From: Actinomadura viridilutea
Lineage (GTDB): Bacteria > Actinomycetota > Actinomycetes > Streptosporangiales > Streptosporangiaceae
Assembly (NCBI GenBank): GCA_003001795.1
Contig: PVNI01000011.1
Location: 1-64,000 of the forward strand
DNA: 64,000 nt
Reading direction: 5' to 3'
Part shown: in pieces, positions 56,618 to 64,000 of the stretch
Layout: each line of letters opens with the position of its first letter
Position numbering within the stretch: position 1 is the first letter of the stretch
The notes under the pieces: generated by a model
Databases searched by the model: none
Seen by the model: only the letters and a program-made list of their open reading frames with translations
What the model was told of the DNA's origin: nothing
Program-made: the position numbers and the translations under genes

Positions 56618-57651
56618 TCCGTGACTCCGAGCCCCTGGTGCTCGGCATCGAGACCTCCTGCGACGAGACCGGCGTGGGCATCGTCCGCGGCACCGCGCTG
56701 CTGGCCGACGCGATCGCCTCCAGCGTCGACCAGCACGCCCGGTTCGGCGGCGTGGTGCCCGAGGTGGCGTCGCGGGCGCACCTGGAGGCGATGATCCCGA
56801 CGGTGGACCGCGCGCTCGCCGACGCGGGCGTGACCCTGCGGGACGTCGACGCGCTCGCCGTGACCGCCGGCCCGGGCCTGCCGGGCGCGCTCATGGTGGG
56901 CGTGGCGGCGGCCAAGGCGATCGCGCTGTCGCTCGGCAAGCCGCTGTACGGGGTGAACCACCTCGCCGCGCATGTGGCCGTCGACCAGCTCGAACACGGG
57001 CCGCTGCCCAAGCCGTGCGTGGCGCTGCTGGTGTCGGGCGGGCATTCCTCGCTGCTGCTGGTGCCGGACGTCGCCGGCGACGTCCGCTCGCTGGGCGCCA
57101 CGGTGGACGACGCGGCCGGCGAGGCGTTCGACAAGGTCGCCCGCCTCCTCGACCTCGGCTTCCCCGGCGGGCCGGTCATCGACCGGCGCGCCCGCGAGGG
57201 CGACCGCGACGCGATCGCGTTCCCGCGCGGCAAGTACGACGACGGCACCTACGACTTCTCGTTCTCCGGCCTGAAGACGGCCGTGGCGCGCTGGGTGGAG
57301 GCGAGGGAGCGCGCCGGCGAGCCCGTGCCGGTCGCGGACGTGGCCGCGTCCTTCCAGGAGGCCGTGGTGGACGTCCTCGTCCACAAGGCGCTGCGGGCCT
57401 GCCGCGACCACGGCGTGCGCGACCTGCTCATCGGCGGCGGCGTGGCGGCCAACTCGCGGCTGCGGGCCCTGGCGCAGGAGCGCTGCGACGCCGCGGGGGT
57501 CCGGCTGCGGGTGCCGCGTCCCAAGCTGTGCACCGACAACGGCGCCATGGTCGCCGCGCTGGGCGCCGAGATGGTGGCGGCGGGGGTGGCCCCGTCCGAC
57601 CTGACGCTGCCCGCCGACTCCAGTCTGCCGATCGAGACGATCCGCGTCTGA
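56614..57651 (+). CDS. tsaD: tRNA N6-adenosine threonylcarbamoyltransferase TsaD
   Basis: Catalytic subunit of t6A37 formation; 345 aa, GTG at 56614 overlapping the rimI stop. It begins with GIETSCDETGVGIV. The metal ligands are H116 and H120 (NHLAAH) and D308 (CTDNGAMVAA). HLEAMIPTV and SGGHSSLLLV are conserved. Complete. Confidence 0.97.
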   Translation: MIRDSEPLVLGIETSCDETGVGIVRGTALLADAIASSVDQHARFGGVVPEVASRAHLEAMIPTVDRALADAGVTLRDVDALAVTAGPGLPGALMVGVAAAKAIALSLGKPLYGVNHLAAHVAVDQLEHGPLPKPCVALLVSGGHSSLLLVPDVAGDVRSLGATVDDAAGEAFDKVARLLDLGFPGGPVIDRRAREGDRDAIAFPRGKYDDGTYDFSFSGLKTAVARWVEARERAGEPVPVADVAASFQEAVVDVLVHKALRACRDHGVRDLLIGGGVAANSRLRALAQERCDAAGVRLRVPRPKLCTDNGAMVAALGAEMVAAGVAPSDLTLPADSSLPIETIRV

Positions 57652-57688
57652 CCCCGGGGCGGCCGACGCTGCCGGCGGTGCCGGGCCC

Positions 57689-58672
57689 TCAGGACGGGGT
57701 GGACACGCCGAGTTCGGCCAGCCGGGCGGCCAGGTAGTCCTCGAACAGCGGGACGTGCGCCTCGTCCACGGTCCGGCCGGAGCCCTCGGGCAGCAGGTCG
57801 AGCAGCGCGCGCACGTCCCAGTACGGGTCGTGCGGGTAGCCGCCGGACACCTGGTCGAACGACGCGAGGAACCGGTCGGCGGCGGGCGGGCCGTACCGCA
57901 GCGCCAGGTGCGCGCGCATGTGCGCGATGTCGACCGCGATCGGGCCGTACGACGCGTCCGACCAGTCCACCACGCCGGTCAGCCGGCCGTACGACCACAG
58001 CGTGTTGTCGGGCTGGTAGTCGCGGTGGATGAACCGGGACGGCGCCTCGGGCGCCGGGCCGGACGCCACGTCGAACGCCCGCTCCCACAGGCCCGGACGC
58101 AGCGCGTGCCGGGGCGGCTGCCGCTCCTCCAGCCGGTTGTACGGCACGTACGGGGGCATGGTGGACGCCCCGTTGATCGCGTGCACGGCCAGCAGCGCGG
58201 CCGCCAGCTGGATGAGGTATTCGGGCAGGTCGTCGGGCGACGGCCGCGGCGGATGCCCCGTCAACCGCTCGATCAGCAGCGCGGGCACGTCGCAGTAGGC
58301 GCCCGCCGGGTCGGCCGCCACCAGCGACGGCGTGGGCAGGGGGCAGCCCGCCAGCAGCGCCAGCGCGGCGATCTCGCGTTCGGGGGAGAACTCGGCGCCC
58401 ACGTGCGGCGCGGCGGGCCGCGCCGGGGCGCCGTCGGCGGGGCGGTGCGGCGCGTGGGGGAGCCACCGGCGCAGCACCAGCCGGTGGTTCTGCCCCGAGC
58501 CGGTCTCCACCAGCAGCGCGTGGTTGACGTGGGCGGCGCCGCCCGGCAGCGGACGCACCATCTTGACCACGGCGCCCCGGCCGAAGCACTCCTCGACCCA
58601 GCGCAGGGTGGCGCGGTCCGGCGGGGTGCCGACGGGAGGACGGGGAGCCGCAGAGTGGGTCACGGGAACCAT
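57689..58672 (-). CDS. APH/choline-kinase-like phosphotransferase
   Basis: 327 aa, ATG at 58672. Kinase-like fold: PLPGGAAHVNHALLV is the nucleotide loop, HRDYQPDNTLW the catalytic loop and GVVDWSDASYGPIAVDIAHM the metal loop. This family includes aminoglycoside phosphotransferases and many metabolic kinases; the sequence alone does not show that it confers resistance. Convergent with tsaD, 37 bases apart. Confidence 0.88.
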   Translation of the reverse strand: MVPVTHSAAPRPPVGTPPDRATLRWVEECFGRGAVVKMVRPLPGGAAHVNHALLVETGSGQNHRLVLRRWLPHAPHRPADGAPARPAAPHVGAEFSPEREIAALALLAGCPLPTPSLVAADPAGAYCDVPALLIERLTGHPPRPSPDDLPEYLIQLAAALLAVHAINGASTMPPYVPYNRLEERQPPRHALRPGLWERAFDVASGPAPEAPSRFIHRDYQPDNTLWSYGRLTGVVDWSDASYGPIAVDIAHMRAHLALRYGPPAADRFLASFDQVSGGYPHDPYWDVRALLDLLPEGSGRTVDEAHVPLFEDYLAARLAELGVSTPS

Positions 58673-58868
58673 GAAAACCGATTCAGACCGGGGTTGGGAG
58701 TGATTTTGCGAAGACGGAACGTAACGAAAAGCACGTCAGCGGGACGCGTTCGCCGTGAAGCCTTTGCGGTCCGCGGACGCCTCGGGCGGAGGAAACCGCG
58801 CGTGCGGCGAGCCGGGGGGCGGGGCGCCGTCGGCGCGCGGGAGCGGGCGGGCGCCCCGCCGCACGCGT

Positions 58869-58958
58869 CCTGGTTCTAGGCCGCCTGGTCCTAGGCCGCC
58901 TGGTTCTAGGCCACCTGGTTCTAGGCCAACTGGTCCCAGGTCTCCTAGTCCTTGGCCT
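58869..58958. repeat. Six 15-bp tandem repeats at the 3' end of the coiled-coil gene
   Basis: Units CCTGGTTCTAGGCCG (58869), CCTGGTCCTAGGCCG (58884), CCTGGTTCTAGGCCA (58899 and 58914), then two degenerate units (58929, 58944), the last overlapping the gene's stop codon. Read on the minus strand in the gene's frame, the units carry TAG at their CTA positions (the degenerate unit at 58929 does not). Confidence 0.9.
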
Positions 58959-60561
58959 CGCGCCGGGGGCGCAGCAGCGCCTCGGCGAGCGCGAGCATCG
59001 TCTCCTCCAGCGTGGACATCCGCTTGAGGACGTCCTCGTGCACCGCGTTGACCTGCTTGGCGACGTCGCCGTGCACCGCGTCGACCTTGCGGCCGACCTC
59101 GTCCTGCACGTCCTCGAACCGGCGCCCCAGCTCGGCGTGCACCGTCTCGGTGCGCCGGGCCGCCTCCTCGTGCCAGCCGTCCACGCGCTTGGCGAACGAC
59201 TCCTGGATGCCGGCGACCCGCCGGGTCACCTCCTGGTGGATGACGTCGACCTGCTTGGTCACGTCCTCGTGGACGTCCTCGATGCGCTTGGTCATGTCGG
59301 CGTGCACGCCGTTGACCTGGCGGGCCACCTCGGTGTGCACCGACTCGACCTGCTTGGTGACGTCCACGTGCACCGACTCGACCCGGCGCGAGACGATCTC
59401 CACCTGCGCGGTGAACTCCTCCAGCACGCCGTCGACCTTGCGCGCGACCTCCTCGTGGATGCCCTCGACGCGCTTGCGGAAGTCCTCGTGCAGGCCCTCG
59501 AACCGGCGGGAGAACTCCTCGATGCGCTTGGCCACGTCGCCGTAGGCCGTCTCCGCGATCTGCGTCATGGCGGCCTTGACCTCGTCCCGGTCGGGGCGGG
59601 CGCGCAGCTCCTCGATCAGCGGGTGGACCGCCTCGGCCAGGTGCTTCTCCAGCGCGTCGAACCGGTCGCCGTGGTCGATCACCGGCCGCTGCGCCAGCTC
59701 GGCCAGCTTGCGGTGCAGCTCGCCGATCTCCAGGGTGACCGGCAGCCGGTCCAGCCGCTCGCCCAGCGTGCCGAACCGGTCGTCGATGCCCTCGAACCGC
59801 CCGTCCAGGCCGTCCAGCTTGCCCGACAGCCCCTCGAGTCGGCCATCGAGCCCGTCCAGCCGCCCGTCCAGGCCGTCCAGCCGCCCGCCGACGCCCTCGA
59901 CCCTGCCGTTGACCGCCTCCAGCCCCTGCTCCACCCGCTCGGCCATCTCGCCGAGCGACTGGTCGATCCGGCTGGTGATGCCGCTGATCGAATGCTCCAG
60001 CTTCTCGGCCCGGTGGCCGAGCTCGGCCAGGGACTTGTCCAGCCGGTTGAACCGGACGGAGGCGGCCTCCATGCTGCCCTGCAGCTTGTCCAGGCGCTTG
60101 GCCATCTCCTCCATGCGCTGCGACGCCTGCTGCGTGGCCTCGGTGATGTGCTGCGCGGAGTCGAGCACCGCCTGTAGCCGGGACAGTCCCTCGTCGACGT
60201 TCTCGGCGACGACGCCCACGTCGGCCCACAGCGCGGGCAGCTCGGCCACGGGCTTGACCCGCTCGCCCACCGCCTCGATGTGCTCGGCCAGGCCCTCGGC
60301 CCACTCCGGCGGCTTGCCCGCCAGCTCCTCGACCTGTCCCCGGACGCCGTCGAGCTGCCCGGTCAGCCCGCCCAGCTCCCGCTCCCGGACCTCGCGCAGC
60401 AGCCATTCCATTCCTTCCAGCCGCTGGCGGATCTCGTCCAGGACCTGACCCTGTGAGCGCTGTTCGTAGACGTGGTCCTGCGCCGCACGGGCGAGCAACT
60501 CCCGCATCCGATCCGAGACCGGTTGACCCCCCGTCTGCAGGAAGTTGTGATTCGTTTCCAC
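58945..60561 (-). CDS. Heptad-plus-hendecad coiled-coil protein
   Basis: 538 aa from the GTG at 60561, which has GAAGGAG upstream (frame open to 60606). Family not recognised; no signal peptide or membrane helix. Residues about 224-272 are strict heptads (RLDGLDG, RLDGLDG, RLEGLSG, KLDGLDG, RFEGIDD). Residues 353-513 are 14 eleven-residue units such as RVESVHVDVTK, QVESVHTEVAR and QVNAVHEDVLK, interrupted once by a heptad. It ends in a basic RPRREAKD tail. Expected to be a long cytoplasmic rod changing from left- to right-handed supercoil; a structural role is inference. Confidence 0.85.
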   Translation of the reverse strand: METNHNFLQTGGQPVSDRMRELLARAAQDHVYEQRSQGQVLDEIRQRLEGMEWLLREVRERELGGLTGQLDGVRGQVEELAGKPPEWAEGLAEHIEAVGERVKPVAELPALWADVGVVAENVDEGLSRLQAVLDSAQHITEATQQASQRMEEMAKRLDKLQGSMEAASVRFNRLDKSLAELGHRAEKLEHSISGITSRIDQSLGEMAERVEQGLEAVNGRVEGVGGRLDGLDGRLDGLDGRLEGLSGKLDGLDGRFEGIDDRFGTLGERLDRLPVTLEIGELHRKLAELAQRPVIDHGDRFDALEKHLAEAVHPLIEELRARPDRDEVKAAMTQIAETAYGDVAKRIEEFSRRFEGLHEDFRKRVEGIHEEVARKVDGVLEEFTAQVEIVSRRVESVHVDVTKQVESVHTEVARQVNGVHADMTKRIEDVHEDVTKQVDVIHQEVTRRVAGIQESFAKRVDGWHEEAARRTETVHAELGRRFEDVQDEVGRKVDAVHGDVAKQVNAVHEDVLKRMSTLEETMLALAEALLRPRREAKD

Positions 60562-61139
60562 CCGATGCTCCTTCGTGTGCCGACACGACGAAATGGCGTG
60601 CGGCATTGAATCGTGAACGCCTCACTGTAGTGGTTGCGCGGCGCCGCGATAAAGCGAACAGGAAACATTGCGAGTTCTGTGGAATGCACTTGGTTTTCCG
60701 AGTGGCCGGAAAGGGGGTTGATCATCCTGGCTCGGGCGTTTCCGACGGTTCGCGGGCGAGCCGGGCGGACGCGCGCGGGGAGCCCTGCGGCGCCGGGCGC
60801 TGGGGGCACTCCCCGCCGGGTCCCGTCCCGGCGGTCCGTCCGCCCGGCGGCCGCGCGGGCGGACCGGCCCGCCGGGCCCCGCCACGGGGGTCAATTCCCG
60901 GCGGAGCCCGGCCGGTCGCCTTTCTCCGGGCGGTCGGCGATTCCGAGTGTGATGCGCGCGGCGCCGGCGCGCTGAATCCTTAGCGAACGCAATGCCGCAT
61001 TGTGCGCAACATTTGCTGTGCGGTGGCGCGTCTCTCCGGTTCGCTTGGGCTCATTCATCGGCGGGGAGATCTTCGCCGGACGCGCGGCGTCGGCGCGGCG
61101 CGCGGCGGGGCGCGTCCCGCGCGGCGGCGGTCGCCGCGG
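60562..61139. other. Intergenic region upstream of the coiled-coil gene
   Basis: 578 bases without a supported gene. On the minus strand TACAGT (60624-60629) is a possible -10 for the coiled-coil gene. Near 60990-61009 two overlapping palindromes occur (CAATG-CCG-CATTG and TTG-TGCG-CAA) in an AT-richer patch. The part 60740-60940 is featureless GC-rich sequence. Confidence 0.5.
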
Positions 61140-62393
61140 TCAGCGCCGCTCGGCAGGGACGGGACGGGCCAGCAGCGCGACCGGCGCCCGGCCCACGCGA
61201 GTGAGCACGACGGTGAGCGCCGCGCCGGCCCTTTTCGCCCCGCCCCCGTAGCCGAGGTCGCGGCGCAGGCGGTCGACGTCCACGGCCGAGCCGCGCTTCT
61301 TGATCGTCAATATGCCGACGTCGCGGCGGCGCAGCTCGGCGCGCAGCCGCTTGACCGAGAACGGCAGCACGTCCTCGATCTCGTAACAGGCGGCGAACGG
61401 CGTCGCCACGGCGGCGTCGGCGGTGACATAGGCGATGCGCGGGTCGGCCAGCCCCCCGCCGACCAGCGCGGCGACCTCGGCGACGAGGTGCGCGCGGATC
61501 ACCGCGCCGTCCGGCTCATAGAGGTAGCGGCCCCAGGCGCGGACGTCCGGCGCGTCCAGGTCGGGGTCCTCGGTGAGCGTGGCGGCGGGCGCGTCCGGCG
61601 CGTCCGATGCGATCACCGTGGCGCGCCGCCGTGCGCCCGGGGCGCCGTTCGGCGCGCCTTGCTCGGCCAGACCGCCCAGCCACAGCGCGGCCTCCTTGAC
61701 GTCCCCGCCGACGGAGACCCATTCGGCCTCCGCGCCGTCCGGGATCAGCTCGTGCGGAATGCCGGGCGCGACCTTGATGCAGGCGGCGGGCGCGCGTGCG
61801 GCCAGCTCCATCACGGTGCCGAGCGGCGGCTCGTATGACCGCGGATCGAACACGCGGCCCCTGCCGGTGCGCCGACCCGGGTCGGCGAACACCGCCGCGT
61901 ACCGGGCGGGGTCCTCGCGCGTGGCGTCTCCTTCCCTTACGGACGCAAGATCGGCCACGCCGAACGCCTCGATGTTCGCCCGCGCCACCGCCGCGGTCAG
62001 GGGGTCCCGCTCGACGCCCTCCCCGCGGCACCCCGCCCGCGCCCGCGCGATGAGGTCGGCGCCGATGCCGCATCCCATGTCCAGCACCGTCCCGTCGCCG
62101 AGATGCGCGGTGAAGCGGCGGGCGCGATGGGCGGCCACGCGGGCGCGGGTGGACTGCTCCAGCCCGTCGGGCGTGAAGTACATGCGGTCGGCGTCCGGGC
62201 CGAACTTGGCGCGGGCCCGCACCCGCAGCCGCGCCTGGGTGACGGCGGTTGCGACGAGCTCGACCGGGTAGCGTTCACGAAGGTGCGCGACCGTTCTGAC
62301 CAGGGCGTTCTCATCGAGATCGGCCTCCGCGGCGGCGGCCAGCACGGCGCGGCCCGCGGCGGTCGAAAGAGCGCGGAACGCCTCGATGTCCAT
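61140..62393 (-). CDS. Class I SAM-dependent methyltransferase (THUMP-like)
   Basis: 417 aa from the ATG at 62393; the upstream open frame to 62501 crosses the groES promoter and CIRCE and is not used. SAM-binding motif VLDMGCGIGADLI and the acidic VERD at the next strand are clear, followed by VFADPGRRTGRGRVFDP. The C-terminal part (LPFSVKRLRAELRRRDVGIL, TIKKRG) resembles the THUMP-like domain of this actinobacterial family. Target (RNA or protein) unknown. Divergent from groES. Confidence 0.85.
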   Translation of the reverse strand: MDIEAFRALSTAAGRAVLAAAAEADLDENALVRTVAHLRERYPVELVATAVTQARLRVRARAKFGPDADRMYFTPDGLEQSTRARVAAHRARRFTAHLGDGTVLDMGCGIGADLIARARAGCRGEGVERDPLTAAVARANIEAFGVADLASVREGDATREDPARYAAVFADPGRRTGRGRVFDPRSYEPPLGTVMELAARAPAACIKVAPGIPHELIPDGAEAEWVSVGGDVKEAALWLGGLAEQGAPNGAPGARRRATVIASDAPDAPAATLTEDPDLDAPDVRAWGRYLYEPDGAVIRAHLVAEVAALVGGGLADPRIAYVTADAAVATPFAACYEIEDVLPFSVKRLRAELRRRDVGILTIKKRGSAVDVDRLRRDLGYGGGAKRAGAALTVVLTRVGRAPVALLARPVPAERR

Positions 62394-62440
62394 ACGTCGG
62401 ACGGTACCGGCGGGGGGACCGCGGGGCGCACGTGTTCGTG

Positions 62441-62469
62441 TTGACGCCTTCTCGGCCACCGCATAGTCT
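62441..62469 (+). promoter_or_regulatory. groES-groEL promoter
   Basis: TTGACG at 62441-62446, a 17-bp spacer, TAGTCT at 62464-62469. Transcription should start at about 62476, the first base of the CIRCE palindrome. Confidence 0.85.
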
Positions 62470-62475
62470 CCATGC

Positions 62476-62500
62476 TGGCACTCTCGATGTGAGAGTGCCA
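62476..62500 (+). promoter_or_regulatory. CIRCE operator (HrcA site)
   Basis: TGGCACTCT at 62476-62484 and its complement AGAGTGCCA at 62492-62500; the core is GGCACTC-N9-GAGTGCC. It matches the CIRCE consensus, immediately downstream of the -10, so HrcA represses groES-groEL. Confidence 0.95.
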
Positions 62501-62620
62501 ATCAGCGACGAGGTCGGTCTGGCACCCGCGACGGCAGGCCGGTCCGGGGTCGCCTCTTCTGCACATGTGCGGTCGGCCAGTCGCGCCGGCCGAGGACACC
62601 ACCGAAGGGGAGGTCAGATC

Positions 62621-62929
62621 GTGACGACCGCCACCAAGGTTGCTCTCAAGCCGCTTGAGGACCGCATCGTCGTCCAGCCGCTTGAGGCCGAGACCACCAC
62701 CGCGTCGGGCCTGGTCATTCCCGACACCGCCAAGGAGAAGCCCCAGGAGGGCACCGTCCTTGCCGTGGGCCCGGGCCGGGTCGACGACAAGGGCGAGCGG
62801 GTGCCGCTCGACGTGAAGGTCGGCGACGTCGTCCTCTACAGCAAGTACGGCGGCACCGAGGTCAAGTACAACAACGAGGAGTACCTCGTCCTCTCGGCGC
62901 GTGACGTCCTCGCGATCGTCGAGAAGTAA
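62621..62929 (+). CDS. groES: Co-chaperonin GroES
   Basis: Lid of the chaperonin; 102 aa. The GTG at 62621 has AGGGGAGG upstream and gives (V)TTATKVALKPLEDRIVVQPL. The mobile-loop region ETTTASGLVIPDTAKEKPQEG is intact. The open frame back to 62432 crosses the promoter. It is followed after 88 bases by groEL. Confidence 0.98.
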   Translation: MTTATKVALKPLEDRIVVQPLEAETTTASGLVIPDTAKEKPQEGTVLAVGPGRVDDKGERVPLDVKVGDVVLYSKYGGTEVKYNNEEYLVLSARDVLAIVEK

Positions 62930-62950
62930 GGCGTCCCGACTGTGACGCGC

Positions 62951-62991
62951 CGCCCCGGACCGGTCCGTTGAACAGGGACGGGCCCGGGGCG
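62951..62991 (+). terminator. Hairpin between groES and groEL
   Basis: CGCCCCGG at 62951-62958 pairs with CCGGGGCG at 62984-62991, with partial inner pairing. It may stabilise or attenuate transcripts and so alter the GroES:GroEL ratio. Confidence 0.5.
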
Positions 62992-63017
62992 GTTCACGCG
63001 AAGGGAGATATTTCCGC

Positions 63018-64000
<983 letters not shown>

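Noticed and set aside
57689..58672. Aminoglycoside resistance gene
   Set aside because: Only the general APH fold motifs are present; the family is mostly non-resistance kinases and nothing in the context points to resistance.
58869..58958. CRISPR array
   Set aside because: Units are 15 bp, directly adjacent and without spacers; there are no cas genes.
58736..60625. 629-codon frame overlapping the coiled-coil gene, including GLEPG repeats
   Set aside because: Alternative frame of the same strand, Arg/Gly/Ala-rich with no plausible domain; the heptad/hendecad frame is clearly the coding one. A frameshifted product is only a speculation mentioned with the repeat.
60453..60983. Plus-strand frame with KHCEFCGMHL
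   Set aside because: The CxxC pair is isolated; the rest is Arg/Pro/Gly-rich GC-driven sequence running antisense to the 5' end of the coiled-coil gene and through the intergenic region.

Overview
The window looks like a chromosomal segment of a high-GC actinomycete. Evidence: very GC-rich codon use, many GTG starts, genes joined by ATGA/GTGA overlaps, actinobacterial forms of ribosomal proteins, DUF397/XRE and DUF1707 genes, and a CIRCE-controlled groES-groEL. A Thermomonosporaceae/Streptosporangiales-type organism (for example Actinomadura-like) fits, but the genus is a guess. I see no rRNA, tRNA, insertion sequence, prophage or CRISPR array.

Layout. (1) 1-4125: the 3' end of rpoB, then rpoC and a strong terminator. 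(2) 4747-6279: a Pro/Gln-rich protein with one C-terminal membrane segment. (3) 6921-11189: str operon rpsL-rpsG-fusA-tuf. (4) 11367-21004: the S10, spc and L15-end ribosomal clusters, from rpsJ to rplO. (5) 21258-24217: secY-adk-map. (6) 24237-26326: three accessory genes (DUF1707 protein, a phosphoesterase with altered metal ligands, an unknown HTH-like protein) that separate map from infA. (7) 26669-31792: infA-rpmJ-rpsM-rpsK-rpsD-rpoA-rplQ, a terminator, then truA. (8) 31835-35912, minus strand: two paralogous single-pass membrane proteins with long disordered tails, and a CAP-domain protein. (9) 36277-39018: rplM-rpsI-glmM. (10) 39150-44135: a pentad-repeat protein, a secreted HNH nuclease, and two ABC-2-type ATPase/permease pairs. 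(11) 44208-47149: coaA and glmS, divergent. (12) 47544-49260: an XRE/DUF5753 regulator with two DUF397 proteins. (13) 49396-57651: acpS, NAD(P)HX repair enzyme, alr, alpha/beta hydrolase, tsaE, a DUF3558-like membrane protein, tsaB-rimI-tsaD. (14) 57689-62393, minus strand: APH-like phosphotransferase, a heptad/hendecad coiled-coil protein, a SAM methyltransferase. (15) 62441-64000: CIRCE/promoter, groES, and groEL cut by the window edge.

Most of the window is transcription/translation housekeeping: RNA polymerase subunits, 29 ribosomal proteins, two elongation factors, IF-1, secretion (SecY), nucleotide balance (Adk), N-terminal maturation (Map), tRNA modification (TruA, TsaBDE) and chaperonins. 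It is interleaved with cell-wall precursor supply (GlmM, GlmS, Alr) and cofactor supply (CoaA, AcpS, NAD(P)HX repair).

The less ordinary material is in the accessory genes: a 15-unit pentad-repeat protein (39150-39503), a coiled-coil protein made of heptads then hendecads whose gene ends in a 15-bp tandem repeat carrying a stop codon in each unit (58869-60561), disordered membrane-protein tails sharing a Thr-x-x-hydrophobic motif, a CpdA-like phosphoesterase lacking two metal ligands, and a palindrome covering the -10 and start of an ABC transporter operon.
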